Part shown: one piece after another, positions 33,130 to 42,100 of the stretch
Layout of the letters: each line of letters starts with the position of its first letter
Position numbering within the stretch: position 1 is the first letter of the stretch
Assembly (NCBI GenBank): GCA_011390335.1
Contig: JAABSO010000033.1
Location: 1 to 48,059, forward strand
From: Desulfotignum sp.
GTDB taxonomy: Bacteria > Desulfobacterota > Desulfobacteria > Desulfobacterales > Desulfobacteraceae
Direction of reading: 5' to 3'
Length of the DNA stretch: 48,059 nucleotides
Translations under genes and position numbers: made by a program
Notes under the pieces: generated by a model
Database searches by the model: none
What the model was told of the DNA's origin: nothing
Seen by the model: the letters and a program-made list of their open reading frames with translations, nothing else

Positions 33130-34431
33130 ATGAAAATTATAACAACCCACAAAGGGACGGATTTTGATGCACTGGCAAGCCTTGTTGCAGCCACCCTTAT
33201 CTATCCTGACGCCACACCAATACTTCCCGGTAATGTCAATGAAAATTTAAAGCCGTTTCTGGCCATTCACAAGGATCTGTTTAAGTTTTCCGACCCCGGT
33301 GAAATCAACCTGGACATGGTGGACACCTTGATTGTTGTGGACACCCATTCCTGGGGCCGGCTGGACAACCGCCTGTCGGTTTTGCAGGAAAAACCGGAAC
33401 TGGAGATCATCGCCTGGGACCACCATTCCCAGGGAGACATGAAGGTAACCCAGGCCCATATAAAAGAGACCGGTGCCTGTGTGACCCAGCTTATACAGCA
33501 GATTGAAACAAAAAGAACCCTGATCACCCCGATCCAGGCGACCTTGTTTCTCATGGGCCTGTATGAAGATACCGGCAATATGACCTTTGCTTCCACCCTG
33601 GCAGAAGATGCCCATGCGGCCGGGTTTCTTCTGGACCGCAGGGCAGACCTGAGTATCCTGGCCACTTTTTTGAAGCAGGCCTATGCAAAAAAACACAAAG
33701 ATATCCTCTATGACATGATCCAGAAAAGTCAGACAATAAAAAGTGCGGGCTTTTCCGTGGCGTTTTCAAAGCTGGATATCCAGGGCCGGGTCCAGAACCT
33801 GGCCATGGTGGTGCAGATGTACAGGGAAATAATGAATGCAGATGCCGTGTTCGGTATTTTCCGGGACCTGGAACAGGACAAATGCCTGGTGATCGGCAGA
33901 AGCGGTGTGGATGAAATCAATATCAGCCTGATCATGCGCAGTCTCGGGGGCGGGGGCCACCCCGGAGCCGGCTCTGCCCTGATCAAGGCAGCCAACCCGG
34001 ATGTTGTCCAGGAAATGATTGTGGAATTGATCAGCGGCAACCAGCAGACATCGGTGATGTTGTCAGATATCATGTCCTATCCGGTTGTCAAGGTGCATGA
34101 GGATACGCCGGTGGAAAAAGTGGTCATGATCCTGCGGGACCTGGGATGTACCGGCATGCCGGTGGTGGATGCAGATGACCGTATCGTGGGGGTGGTTTCC
34201 CGAAGGGATTTGACGAAACTGCGGCAGTCCAAACAGATGACTGCCCCTGTCAAAGCGTTCATGACCCGGAATGTGATCACCATATCCCATGACAGAAGTG
34301 CGGTGGAGGTGGCCCGGCTCATGATCAAGCATGATATCGGCAGGGTGCCGGTGATAAAGGATGACAAGATGATCGGCATCATTACCCGGTCTGATGTGAT
34401 GATGTATTTTTATGACCTGCTGCCGGATTAG
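33130..34431 (+). CDS. DHH/DHHA1 phosphoesterase with tandem CBS domains
   Basis: 433 residues from the ATG at 33130; no strong Shine-Dalgarno is seen, and an upstream in-frame start at 33085 is less likely. DHH domain: THKGTDFDAL (6-15), IVVDTHS with Asp71, WDHHSQGD (96-103), YEDTGN with Asp147. DHHA1: SLGGGGHPGAGSA (271-283). Two CBS domains follow (about 312-368 and 372-430). The same DHH-CBS-CBS block is known as the N-terminal part of longer tRNA nucleotidyltransferase/poly(A) polymerase fusions, but here the transferase part is missing and the frame ends cleanly. Predicted manganese-dependent hydrolase of short or cyclic nucleotides, gated by adenine nucleotides at CBS. Confidence 0.8.
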   Translation: MKIITTHKGTDFDALASLVAATLIYPDATPILPGNVNENLKPFLAIHKDLFKFSDPGEINLDMVDTLIVVDTHSWGRLDNRLSVLQEKPELEIIAWDHHSQGDMKVTQAHIKETGACVTQLIQQIETKRTLITPIQATLFLMGLYEDTGNMTFASTLAEDAHAAGFLLDRRADLSILATFLKQAYAKKHKDILYDMIQKSQTIKSAGFSVAFSKLDIQGRVQNLAMVVQMYREIMNADAVFGIFRDLEQDKCLVIGRSGVDEINISLIMRSLGGGGHPGAGSALIKAANPDVVQEMIVELISGNQQTSVMLSDIMSYPVVKVHEDTPVEKVVMILRDLGCTGMPVVDADDRIVGVVSRRDLTKLRQSKQMTAPVKAFMTRNVITISHDRSAVEVARLMIKHDIGRVPVIKDDKMIGIITRSDVMMYFYDLLPD

Positions 34432-34542
34432 GGTCGTGGGGTCAGGCTTGCGTTATTGGCATTATCAGGGCTGCCAGAAGGGAGTACTAAGACTGTGGTT
34501 GATAACGCCTTAATAACACAAGCCTGACCCCCCTATGACCCC
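34431..34542. repeat. Long imperfect palindrome (REP/MITE-like)
   Basis: Left arm GGGGTCAGGCTTGCGTTATT from 34438 pairs with AATAACACAAGCCTGACCCC ending at 34531, one mismatch in 20; pairing continues inward (GGCATTATC with GATAACGCC) and outward (GGGTC with GACCC). The ends resemble sequences that flank REP-associated Y1 transposases in related genomes. No transposase is present. It lies between convergent genes and could also act as a two-way terminator. Confidence 0.7.
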
Positions 34543-34553
34543 ACTATTCTTTC

Positions 34554-36203
34554 TCACAGATTGAGCTTTTCTTTGGCTGTGACAGCCAGCTTTTCCCTGA
34601 AAATTTTGGCATTATGCCGGATATCCACGGGAAAAGTCTTTTCAATGAAAATATGTGCAATGCCGGCGGTCAGAGGATTGCTGCGCGCCAGTTCCAGAAG
34701 CTCTGCAATAAATTGGTCTTTATCGGCAATTTTGCAGCCGGGCTCCACAAAAATCACCGGTATCTGGCGGTTCATGGGGCCAACCCCTGTCAGGGCACTT
34801 CTGTACACTTTTTCATGGTTGTTGAAGATGGCTTCCACGGGGATCGTGAAAAGGGTTTCTTTTTCCGTGATCACCCGGTGGTTTTTACGTCCGCAGAACC
34901 AGATCCGCCCCTTGGAATCCATCCATCCCAGATCCCCCATGCGGTGCCAGACCCTGCCGTCCGGGTCCGGGATCTTGGCCAGCAGATCTGCCTCATGGTT
35001 GTTAAAATAATTTTCTGTGACCAGGTCGGCCTTTACCGTGATTTCCCCCACCTGTTTTTCCGAAACCAGCAGGGAGTCTCGGATCTGGGTGATGGGGTCA
35101 TCCGTAATTTTGATGATGCGTACCTGGGTGTTGTTGATGGGCTGGCCGATGCACAGGCCGAACCCTTTTTCGGTGAGCTTCCTGGTTTCTGACAAAATCT
35201 CACGGGACCCGATGGAGATGACCGGGACTGCTTCTGTGGCACCGTATGGGGTGTGTATCTCTGTGGTATCAGACAACAGAGCGGAAAATTGTTCAATATT
35301 GGCAGGTGACACCGGGGCACCTGCAGAAATCACCCGGCGCAGAGACGGCAGCGTGATGCCATTTTCTTTTCCGTATTTTCCCACCCGGTTCAGCAGGGCA
35401 GGGGAGGCAAACATGTTGGTGACCCCGTGGTTTTCAATGGCTTCGATAATTTTTTTTGGGTCTGCCTTGGCCGGCTGGGTGGGGTCCATGTCCGGTATCA
35501 CCGCGGTCATGCCCAGGGCCGGATCAAACAGGGCAAACAACGGAAATGTGGGCAGATCAATCTCATCGGATCCGATATTGAAATGGGTCTGGATCTGTTG
35601 TATCTGGGCCGCAAAATTGCCGTGGGTGTACACCACCCCCTTGGCCGGACCTGTGGAACCGGTTGTAAACACAATGGCAGCAGTTTCATCTTTCGTGGTC
35701 TGGGCCTGGGCAAAGCCCTGGCGGTTATTGCTGAGCAGCTGTTTCAAGGTATGGCCGCCCCAGAACCACCTGCGGCCCACTGTAACCCAGTGGGTGATCT
35801 CTTTAAAGTATCCGGGTTTCAGCCGGCGCAGCACATGTGCTTTTTCAATGCCGATGAACGCTTTGGGCCGGCCCTGCTGCAGGCACTGCACCATCCGATC
35901 GATGCCCATGCCCGGGTCCACTACCACCGGTACAGCCCCCACTTTGAACATGGCAAATACTATCATGAAAAATTCCATGCCCGGCTGCACCATGAGAATT
36001 GTCCGGGTCCCCCGGACAATGCCGATACCTTCCAGGCCAAAGGCCAGGCGGTCGGAAAGCTGGTCCAGCTGGCTGAACGTAAGCTGGCTGTAAAGCACCC
36101 GGCTACTTTTGTCCCTGGCTGCCGGATACACCACCGCCCGTTTATAGGGAAATGCCCGGGCGGTTTTTTTCAGGCTTGATGCGATATTACAATAGGTTGT
36201 CAT
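34554..36203 (-). CDS. oleC: OleC-type beta-lactone synthetase
   Basis: 549 residues. ANL-superfamily enzyme with AIVFTTGSTGPAKGVVYTHG (A3 motif), RVISAGAPVSPANIEQF, the OleC-typical IHTPYGATEAVPV, MGDLGWMDSKGRIWFCGRKNHRV, and late RHNAKIFREKLA in place of the usual catalytic-Lys ending. OleC uses ATP to close a 2-alkyl-3-hydroxy acid into a beta-lactone rather than make an acyl-CoA. It is the last gene of the minus-strand ole cluster and overlaps the preceding single-TM gene by four bases (ATGA), so they are co-translated. Confidence 0.88.
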   Translation of the reverse strand: MTTYCNIASSLKKTARAFPYKRAVVYPAARDKSSRVLYSQLTFSQLDQLSDRLAFGLEGIGIVRGTRTILMVQPGMEFFMIVFAMFKVGAVPVVVDPGMGIDRMVQCLQQGRPKAFIGIEKAHVLRRLKPGYFKEITHWVTVGRRWFWGGHTLKQLLSNNRQGFAQAQTTKDETAAIVFTTGSTGPAKGVVYTHGNFAAQIQQIQTHFNIGSDEIDLPTFPLFALFDPALGMTAVIPDMDPTQPAKADPKKIIEAIENHGVTNMFASPALLNRVGKYGKENGITLPSLRRVISAGAPVSPANIEQFSALLSDTTEIHTPYGATEAVPVISIGSREILSETRKLTEKGFGLCIGQPINNTQVRIIKITDDPITQIRDSLLVSEKQVGEITVKADLVTENYFNNHEADLLAKIPDPDGRVWHRMGDLGWMDSKGRIWFCGRKNHRVITEKETLFTIPVEAIFNNHEKVYRSALTGVGPMNRQIPVIFVEPGCKIADKDQFIAELLELARSNPLTAGIAHIFIEKTFPVDIRHNAKIFREKLAVTAKEKLNL

Positions 36204-36949
36204 AAAAATTTCTTTTTCAGTGTATAAAATAATCCCTGGATAATCCCGTCCGGTTCCTGTGACGGCTGGTGTGTGATATTTCCGGCCTGGTCCCTGGCAG
36301 GGGCCAGGGCATCCTGTGCTGTGTTGACCAGGTCATCTTTCTTTTCCTGTATCATGGCCAGGCCCTGTTCCTCATTGACCTGGAAGAGCACATACATCTG
36401 TTTGACCGTATCCTCAATTTTTGAAAATGCGTTTAACAGCCTGTCTTTTGATCTTTCCCATACCTTCTTTTCAGCATCGGCAATTTTTTTTTGTTCCGGA
36501 TAATTCTCCCCGATTTCTGTAATACGCGCAATTTCATGGTCAAACAATGTAACCGTGTCATTGTATGCCGCAAACGCTTTGTACAGATCCGGCATCTGGT
36601 TAAAACAGAATCTGCGCATCTCTTCAGGCAAAGAGACATGGGGCATTGGAATATTTTTATATTCTGGTGGTTTTTCCCCTGGGTCGCTGAAAAACCAGGC
36701 ATACCCCACCCAGGCGGCGGCTGCAACTATTGCCGGCAGCACCAGAAATACCATGAGCCGTTTGGGAGAGAGTTTTTGGAATATTTTTTTTGTTTTATTC
36801 CGGGGCGGGGATCCGCCATCTTCTCCGGATGCTGGCGGGTCAGCCTTTTTGTCTGCTTTTGGGGCATCCGGCTTCCGGCCCGGTTCCAAAAGGGTCTGGT
36901 CCTTTTTAGTTTCTTCCTGGCTTTTATTTTTTTTTTTAAATCCAAGCAT
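36200..36949 (-). CDS. Single-span membrane protein of unknown function in the ole cluster
   Basis: 249 residues. A highly charged, Lys/Pro-rich head (about 1-62) is followed by one membrane helix (MVFLVLPAIVAAAAWVGYAWFF, about 65-87) and a helical outer domain with coiled-coil character (about 105-230), so it is probably cytoplasmic-head-in with a periplasmic domain. The stop overlaps the oleC start (ATGA). The family was not recognised. A position between oleB and oleC in a coupled layout suggests a role in holding the Ole enzymes at the membrane or moving the product, but that is only context. Confidence 0.65.
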   Translation of the reverse strand: MLGFKKKNKSQEETKKDQTLLEPGRKPDAPKADKKADPPASGEDGGSPPRNKTKKIFQKLSPKRLMVFLVLPAIVAAAAWVGYAWFFSDPGEKPPEYKNIPMPHVSLPEEMRRFCFNQMPDLYKAFAAYNDTVTLFDHEIARITEIGENYPEQKKIADAEKKVWERSKDRLLNAFSKIEDTVKQMYVLFQVNEEQGLAMIQEKKDDLVNTAQDALAPARDQAGNITHQPSQEPDGIIQGLFYTLKKKFL

Positions 36950-37037
36950 ATCTGTGTTTACCCCGGCAGCGGAAAAAAGTCAAAACATGATGCGCAAAAC
37001 TGAATATTTGCCATAGTAGCGCGCGCTTCTATGGGGT

Positions 37038-37105
37038 GCCCCTGATGATTCCTGTGAACGGACCGTCAGAGCCGGAGCGGGTCGGGCACAGGAACCATCA
37101 GGGGC
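37038..37105. repeat. 19-base inverted repeat upstream of the single-TM gene
   Basis: GCCCCTGATGATTCCTGTG (37038-37056) and CACAGGAACCATCAGGGGC (37087-37105) pair with one mismatch across a 30-base loop that is itself GC-rich. It lies in the 271-base gap between oleB and the next gene, the only sizeable gap inside the cluster. It may regulate the downstream pair or be a repeat; its right side resembles 11259-11301. Confidence 0.6.
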
Positions 37106-37220
37106 GGGGCTTGAGACAGAGTGCTGTACACAGCGATCGAAAATCTGGCATGCTTATGGCAAATATCAAGGCGCAAAATAATAGATCTGCCATACAGTCC
37201 TGAGGAATCAGCCCTGAATG

Positions 37221-38138
37221 TCAGGTGCGCAGAAACCTGTGAATAAGATCACCGGTTTCTTTTGGCTTGTCTTCAAACAGGTAATGGCCGGCATCTGCAA
37301 ACAGATGGAATTCGGCACCGGGCAGTCTGCGCAAAAACTCATCTAAAAACCGTGTGTCAAATACAAAGTCTTTTGCCCCCCACAAAAACAATACCTGCTC
37401 CGGCAGGATACGTTCCAGGTTCCGGTCCACACGGTCCACCACAGGCCAACTTCTGTCTTTTTCGGTCAACGGAATATCCTGAACAAATTTCAGGGTGGCG
37501 ATGCGGTTTTTCCAGGAGTTGTAAGGGGCGGTCAGCCCTTTTTTCGTTTCTGCAGAAAGGCGGGTGTGAGCACCTAAGAAAAGGGCGCCCACAGAAAACA
37601 GGTTCAGGCCTAAGATGGCTGGCACGGCAAACCAGTGCATATGTTTGATCATCCACAAAATAATGGGAAAGCGTTTGTTTTCCGGCAGAAAGAACCCGGC
37701 TGTGTTGGTGATCACCAGCTTGTCCACCCGGTCCAGGTGGTCCAGGGCCCAGGCAAGGCCGATCATGCCCCCCCAGTCATGGAGGATGAGGCTGATTTTG
37801 CCATTGGGCACCGTGTGTGCCACCAGGGCATCCAGATCACGTACCCGGGAGGCCAGAGTATAATCATAGGCACCTGGCTCCGGTTTGTCTGAAAAACCGC
37901 ATCCAATGTGGTCCGGCACCAGGGTCCTGCATGTATTTGACAGGCGAAGCACCAGATGGCGGAAATAAAAAGACCAGGTGGGGTTGCCGTGGACCATGAG
38001 CACCGGCGGGCCTGAGCCTTCGTCCAGATAATGCAGGGCATGTCCGTTTATATCCAGATAATGGGAAGCAAAAGGATACTGGGGCGCAAATCCCTTTGTG
38101 GACAGCAGTCTGTTGTTGATGATGCGTTCTTTTACCAC
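37221..38138 (-). CDS. oleB: OleB-type alpha/beta hydrolase (beta-lactone decarboxylase)
   Basis: 305 residues from a GTG at 38138, overlapping the oleA stop by seven bases. It is a haloalkane-dehalogenase-like hydrolase: VLMVHGNPTWSFYFRHL (47-63, oxyanion/halide Asn52), PDHIGCGFSDKP, the nucleophile Asp121 in LILHDWGGMIG, and the late catalytic His in DAGHYLFEDKP (about 287). OleB members decarboxylate the beta-lactone made by OleC to give a cis-olefin. The family also includes true dehalogenases, but the place directly after oleA and near oleC supports OleB. Confidence 0.85.
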   Translation of the reverse strand: MVKERIINNRLLSTKGFAPQYPFASHYLDINGHALHYLDEGSGPPVLMVHGNPTWSFYFRHLVLRLSNTCRTLVPDHIGCGFSDKPEPGAYDYTLASRVRDLDALVAHTVPNGKISLILHDWGGMIGLAWALDHLDRVDKLVITNTAGFFLPENKRFPIILWMIKHMHWFAVPAILGLNLFSVGALFLGAHTRLSAETKKGLTAPYNSWKNRIATLKFVQDIPLTEKDRSWPVVDRVDRNLERILPEQVLFLWGAKDFVFDTRFLDEFLRRLPGAEFHLFADAGHYLFEDKPKETGDLIHRFLRT

Positions 38139-39184
38139 GCCACCCCCAGTACATAGCAGTTGAGCCCGGAGCCCACCCCCATGAACGCCACAAAATCTTC
38201 GGGCTGCAAAAATCCCCGTTCATCTGCAATGGCGGCTGTAATGGGCAGGGAAACCGAGCCCACATTGCCCAGAAAAGGGAAGGTGGAAAAATCCTTTGCC
38301 CTGTCCAGACCCAGGGCCGCATAGAACCGCTGGTGGTGAATAGACCCCACCTGGTGGCCGATGACCTTGTCCGGCTTGTCTTCAGACAGGCGAAATTCCT
38401 GTTTCAGGGCCTGGAAGGTCTGGGTGGCCAGCTTAAGCCCGTTTTCCAGCACATCCCCGGCCCGGGTGCGCATGATAACTTTTGCATCCGTGGGCATCCC
38501 CTGCTGTTCAAATCCCCAGTAACAAAGCCCATGGTGCTGGATGGCGTTTCTCACCACCCCGCCTTTGAGTGCATGGTGCCGGATCTCTGCATCTCCCAGG
38601 GTGCCGTCGGTGAGCAGTACAGCAGCCGCACCAGACCCGCCGGTCATGGTGGCCAAAGCCTCTTTGTAAAAATCGATGCTTTTGTGGTGATTGATCTCTG
38701 CAATGGTGGCATCCACAATCTGCCTGGCGGTCTCACAGGAGACCACCAGGCCGGCCCGGATATTGCCCAGCTCGATCTCATTGGCCACCTGGACCATGCC
38801 CGTGATCATGCCCAGACAGGCGGATTTGACATCATACACATGGGCCCTGGGTCCGATGTTGAGCTGGTGGGCAACAGCACAGGATGTGGCAGGTTCGAAT
38901 CCGTCCTGGCATACCCCGCAATACACCAGTGCCCCGATATCATCAGGATCAATGCCTGCTTCGTCAATGGCCCTTTGTCCTGCCACGGCTGCATGTTCCG
39001 CCAGGGTGTGGTCCACATCCCAGTATCTGCGTTCCCTGATTCCGGTGAGCGCTTCCAACTGGCTTTTTTCAAGTCCCATGGCATCAAAGAACGGGGTGAG
39101 CCTTTCTTCTATCTGGGCGGTGGTGATGATGTGGGGGGGAAGTTCATATCCAAATGATGTGATATAAACCTTTGTGTATTTCAT
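38132..39184 (-). CDS. oleA: OleA-type thiolase-fold enzyme (acyl head-to-head condensation)
   Basis: 350 residues from the ATG at 39184, which overlaps the upstream stop as ATGA (a GTG at 39196 is in frame). Thiolase/KAS III fold: SACLGMITGM with Cys123, GHQVGSIHHQ with His277, FLGNVGSVSLP with Asn307, and DGFEPATS with Glu97. Spacings Glu-Cys 26 and His-Asn 30 equal those of Xanthomonas OleA (Glu117/Cys143, His285/Asn315), and the Glu separates OleA from ordinary KAS III. It condenses two fatty acyl-CoAs to a 2-alkyl-3-keto acid. Coupling to the PfaC-like gene suggests that synthase makes or modifies one of its acyl substrates. Confidence 0.9.
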   Translation of the reverse strand: MKYTKVYITSFGYELPPHIITTAQIEERLTPFFDAMGLEKSQLEALTGIRERRYWDVDHTLAEHAAVAGQRAIDEAGIDPDDIGALVYCGVCQDGFEPATSCAVAHQLNIGPRAHVYDVKSACLGMITGMVQVANEIELGNIRAGLVVSCETARQIVDATIAEINHHKSIDFYKEALATMTGGSGAAAVLLTDGTLGDAEIRHHALKGGVVRNAIQHHGLCYWGFEQQGMPTDAKVIMRTRAGDVLENGLKLATQTFQALKQEFRLSEDKPDKVIGHQVGSIHHQRFYAALGLDRAKDFSTFPFLGNVGSVSLPITAAIADERGFLQPEDFVAFMGVGSGLNCYVLGVAW

Positions 39185-42100
39185 GTCTGTCTCCACAATT
39201 GGTTCAAACCATCCCGGGATACCCCGGACAGTTTCATTCCCATATCCCTGTACAGAACGATGCGCAGGTCATCGGCAAACATATGGGCATCTGCAATCAC
39301 AAAAGGGGTTTCATCTGCATCAGTGTACCCCATCTGTTTGATCTCAATTTCATACCGGGCTTTTTTTGTTTCCGGTGTCACCGGTCCCCGGCATTTTAAA
39401 TCACTTTCATTGCCCGGCAGCACATCAAAATGCACCTGATCGTCAGGGCTTACCCACCCCATGCGCTGGACAAATATCCGCAAGGCATGGGCACAGCACT
39501 CATACATCAAAGTGCCGGGCATGACCGGGTCATCGATGAAGTGGCAGGTGAGAAACCAGGCATCAGGATGGATATCCGCCTCTGCAATGATGGTTCCCAT
39601 GCCGAATCTGCCCCCTGTGGGATCAAAGGACAGCACCCTGTCGATGAGATGCATGGGGCCGCCGGGCAGGTGCTGGGCTTTTCCCGGGCAGATACCGGCA
39701 AAACCCGGTCCGAATGCCCCTGCCAGATCTCCCTTGCGCAGGCTGCGCACCTGGTCGTCATTGAATGCCGCGGGAAAGACCGGCACTAAGGGGTCAAAAG
39801 GGTCGGCAGGGGGGGGGACAGACCGGTCCTGTTTTTTCAGGACGATCCCGCCGGAATTTTCTACCTCCTCTTCGGTAAAAAAACCGGCGCACCCATCCCG
39901 CATGGAGATGAACAATTGGTTTCCGATAAAGCCCTGGTAATGAAAAAAGAAAAGATATACATACCCCTGTCTGAGAAACCGGTCAATGCTGATATGGTAT
40001 GTAATGGTTTCACCGGGCCTGGGCAGGGACCGGTGAAAGAAGACCTTGGCATCCAGGAGCCGGTATCTGCGCCGGCCCTTCACCATATGGTCAATGCCCA
40101 GCCAGGCACATAAAAACAGGTCTGCCTGGCCTGCTTCAATGCAAATGGATACCGGTGCCACCCCGCCGTCCAGGTACCAGGCCCGGGGCAGCACATCATG
40201 CTGGGTGATGATTTTTCCCGGTCCCAGAGAAAGCGGTTCTCCTGAAATGTGCATGATCCGGTCCACCAGCATCAGGGGTTCATCCGGCAGCCTGACCCGT
40301 ACCGGATAGGTGTCGATAACGGCAAAGGCCGGTCCCAGAATCTTGGCGGCACTGCCTGTGGCAAATTCGAGGCACTGGTCCCGGGTGAAAACAGGCGGAA
40401 CAGTTTCGGGATGGTTCCGGGTACCGGTATCTTTTTGGGTTTCCTTTGCCGCTGCTGTGATCAGGCTGGATATCTGTTTATGCATTTCGTGCATATTGGT
40501 TTGGGAAAAGGACAGAAATACTTCATGGGCACGGGCGGTGGCTGCAGATGTTTCCATAATCGTTTTCGGATCCATCAATGCAGGGGCGGTTAAACTGTCT
40601 GCCGGGGGTGGTGGCAAGGGATCTTCCCTGGGATCAGCCGTTTGCGGCTGGGCAGGGTTGGAGTGGTCCGGGTCCAGCATTTCCAGCAGGTCCCACGGCA
40701 GAGGGGGGAGTGTTGTGGGGATCACCAGGGGTGCTGCTTTTGGGGTATTTTCAGTGGTCTTGCCCCGGGCTTTTTGGGAAACGGTTTTATCAGGCTGAGG
40801 CTTCAAAGTGGCAGGTGTCTGGTCAGATGCCTGCTGGAGCAGACAGAATGCAGCACATCCGTCGTCTGTGATGGCAGAAGCTGCCGCCCTTCTGGGGCCG
40901 GATTCCGGCCTGGGCCAGGCGGTGGCTGCATCAGCCAGGGTAAATCCGTTTTTTTTCAGTGGATGGAGCAGAGAATCCGGTGGCAGTGGACAGGGAGGAA
41001 AAGTGTGGAAAAACAGGCACAACGCTGTTCTGATAACGGAGAACATTCCGGATGCCGCCTGTGTGTCTCCTGGTGCCAGGCTGGTCCATCCCAGAGCACA
41101 GCCGGTCTGGTTTTCTTTGGCAGCCAGCTGTTCCAGGGCATGGGCCTCATCTTTTCCCCATCTGCCGTATCCTCCGGAACAGGTATCCACAAAAGAGAGG
41201 TCTGAAAACCGGATACAGCTGTCTGCCAGACCCTTTTGCAGGGCTGTCAGATAGGGACCGGGGGTGTCCGGCGATGCTTTGGAAGCAGATTTTTGGTTTT
41301 CAGGTGCCATCCTGCCCCCGCTGCCGCCGGATATGCCGGTAATAATGCCGTAGATCCGGTCATTGTCTTTCAGGGCATCATCCAGGCGTTTGATGACTAC
41401 GGCACCGGCTCCTTCCGCCGGTCTGGCCGGGCCTTCAGGATCTGTGCCCTGGTGCAGGGAAAACTGTCTGATGTCGCCGGCCATGTCCACGGCGGCGCAG
41501 ATGAACAGATCGGTTTCTCTGGCAGCCAGGGAATGGATGCCGGTTTCAAGGGCTTTGATGCCGGAAGCGGCCCCGGCTGAAACTGTGAAGCACGGACCAC
41601 CCAGTTTGCATTCTCTGGCCACCCGGGAGGCGGCTATCCCGCCTAAGGCCCCCAGGGTCCGGTTAAATGTCAACGGTGGCGATAGTTGATCCAGTATGGT
41701 GTCAGGAAGATGGTGGGCTTTCCAGCGCAAAGAAAAATCAGTGGCCCCGAAGTCAAATCCAATGCCCACTGCACAGCCGAACCTGTGGCGCACAGGATCA
41801 TTTTCTTTGGGCCGTACCGGCAGGCCGGCATCTGCCAGGGCGCCTTTGGCAGCCTTGAGCAGTACCAGGTGCTGGGGCAGAATCTCCCCCATCTGGACAG
41901 GAGGGATGTGAAACTCTCCTCTGTCCACGGATATGGTGTCCAGAAAATTGGCAGACATTTTCTGCTGCGCTTTCGGCAGATGGTCCCACCGCCGCCATCT
42001 TGTGACAGCAGGGACAGGCCGGGGAGAAACCCGGCCCAGGGCCAGGTTTGTGAAGGCTTCCAGATCCGGACATTCCCGGGTAAAGGTGTGCATGCCCACG

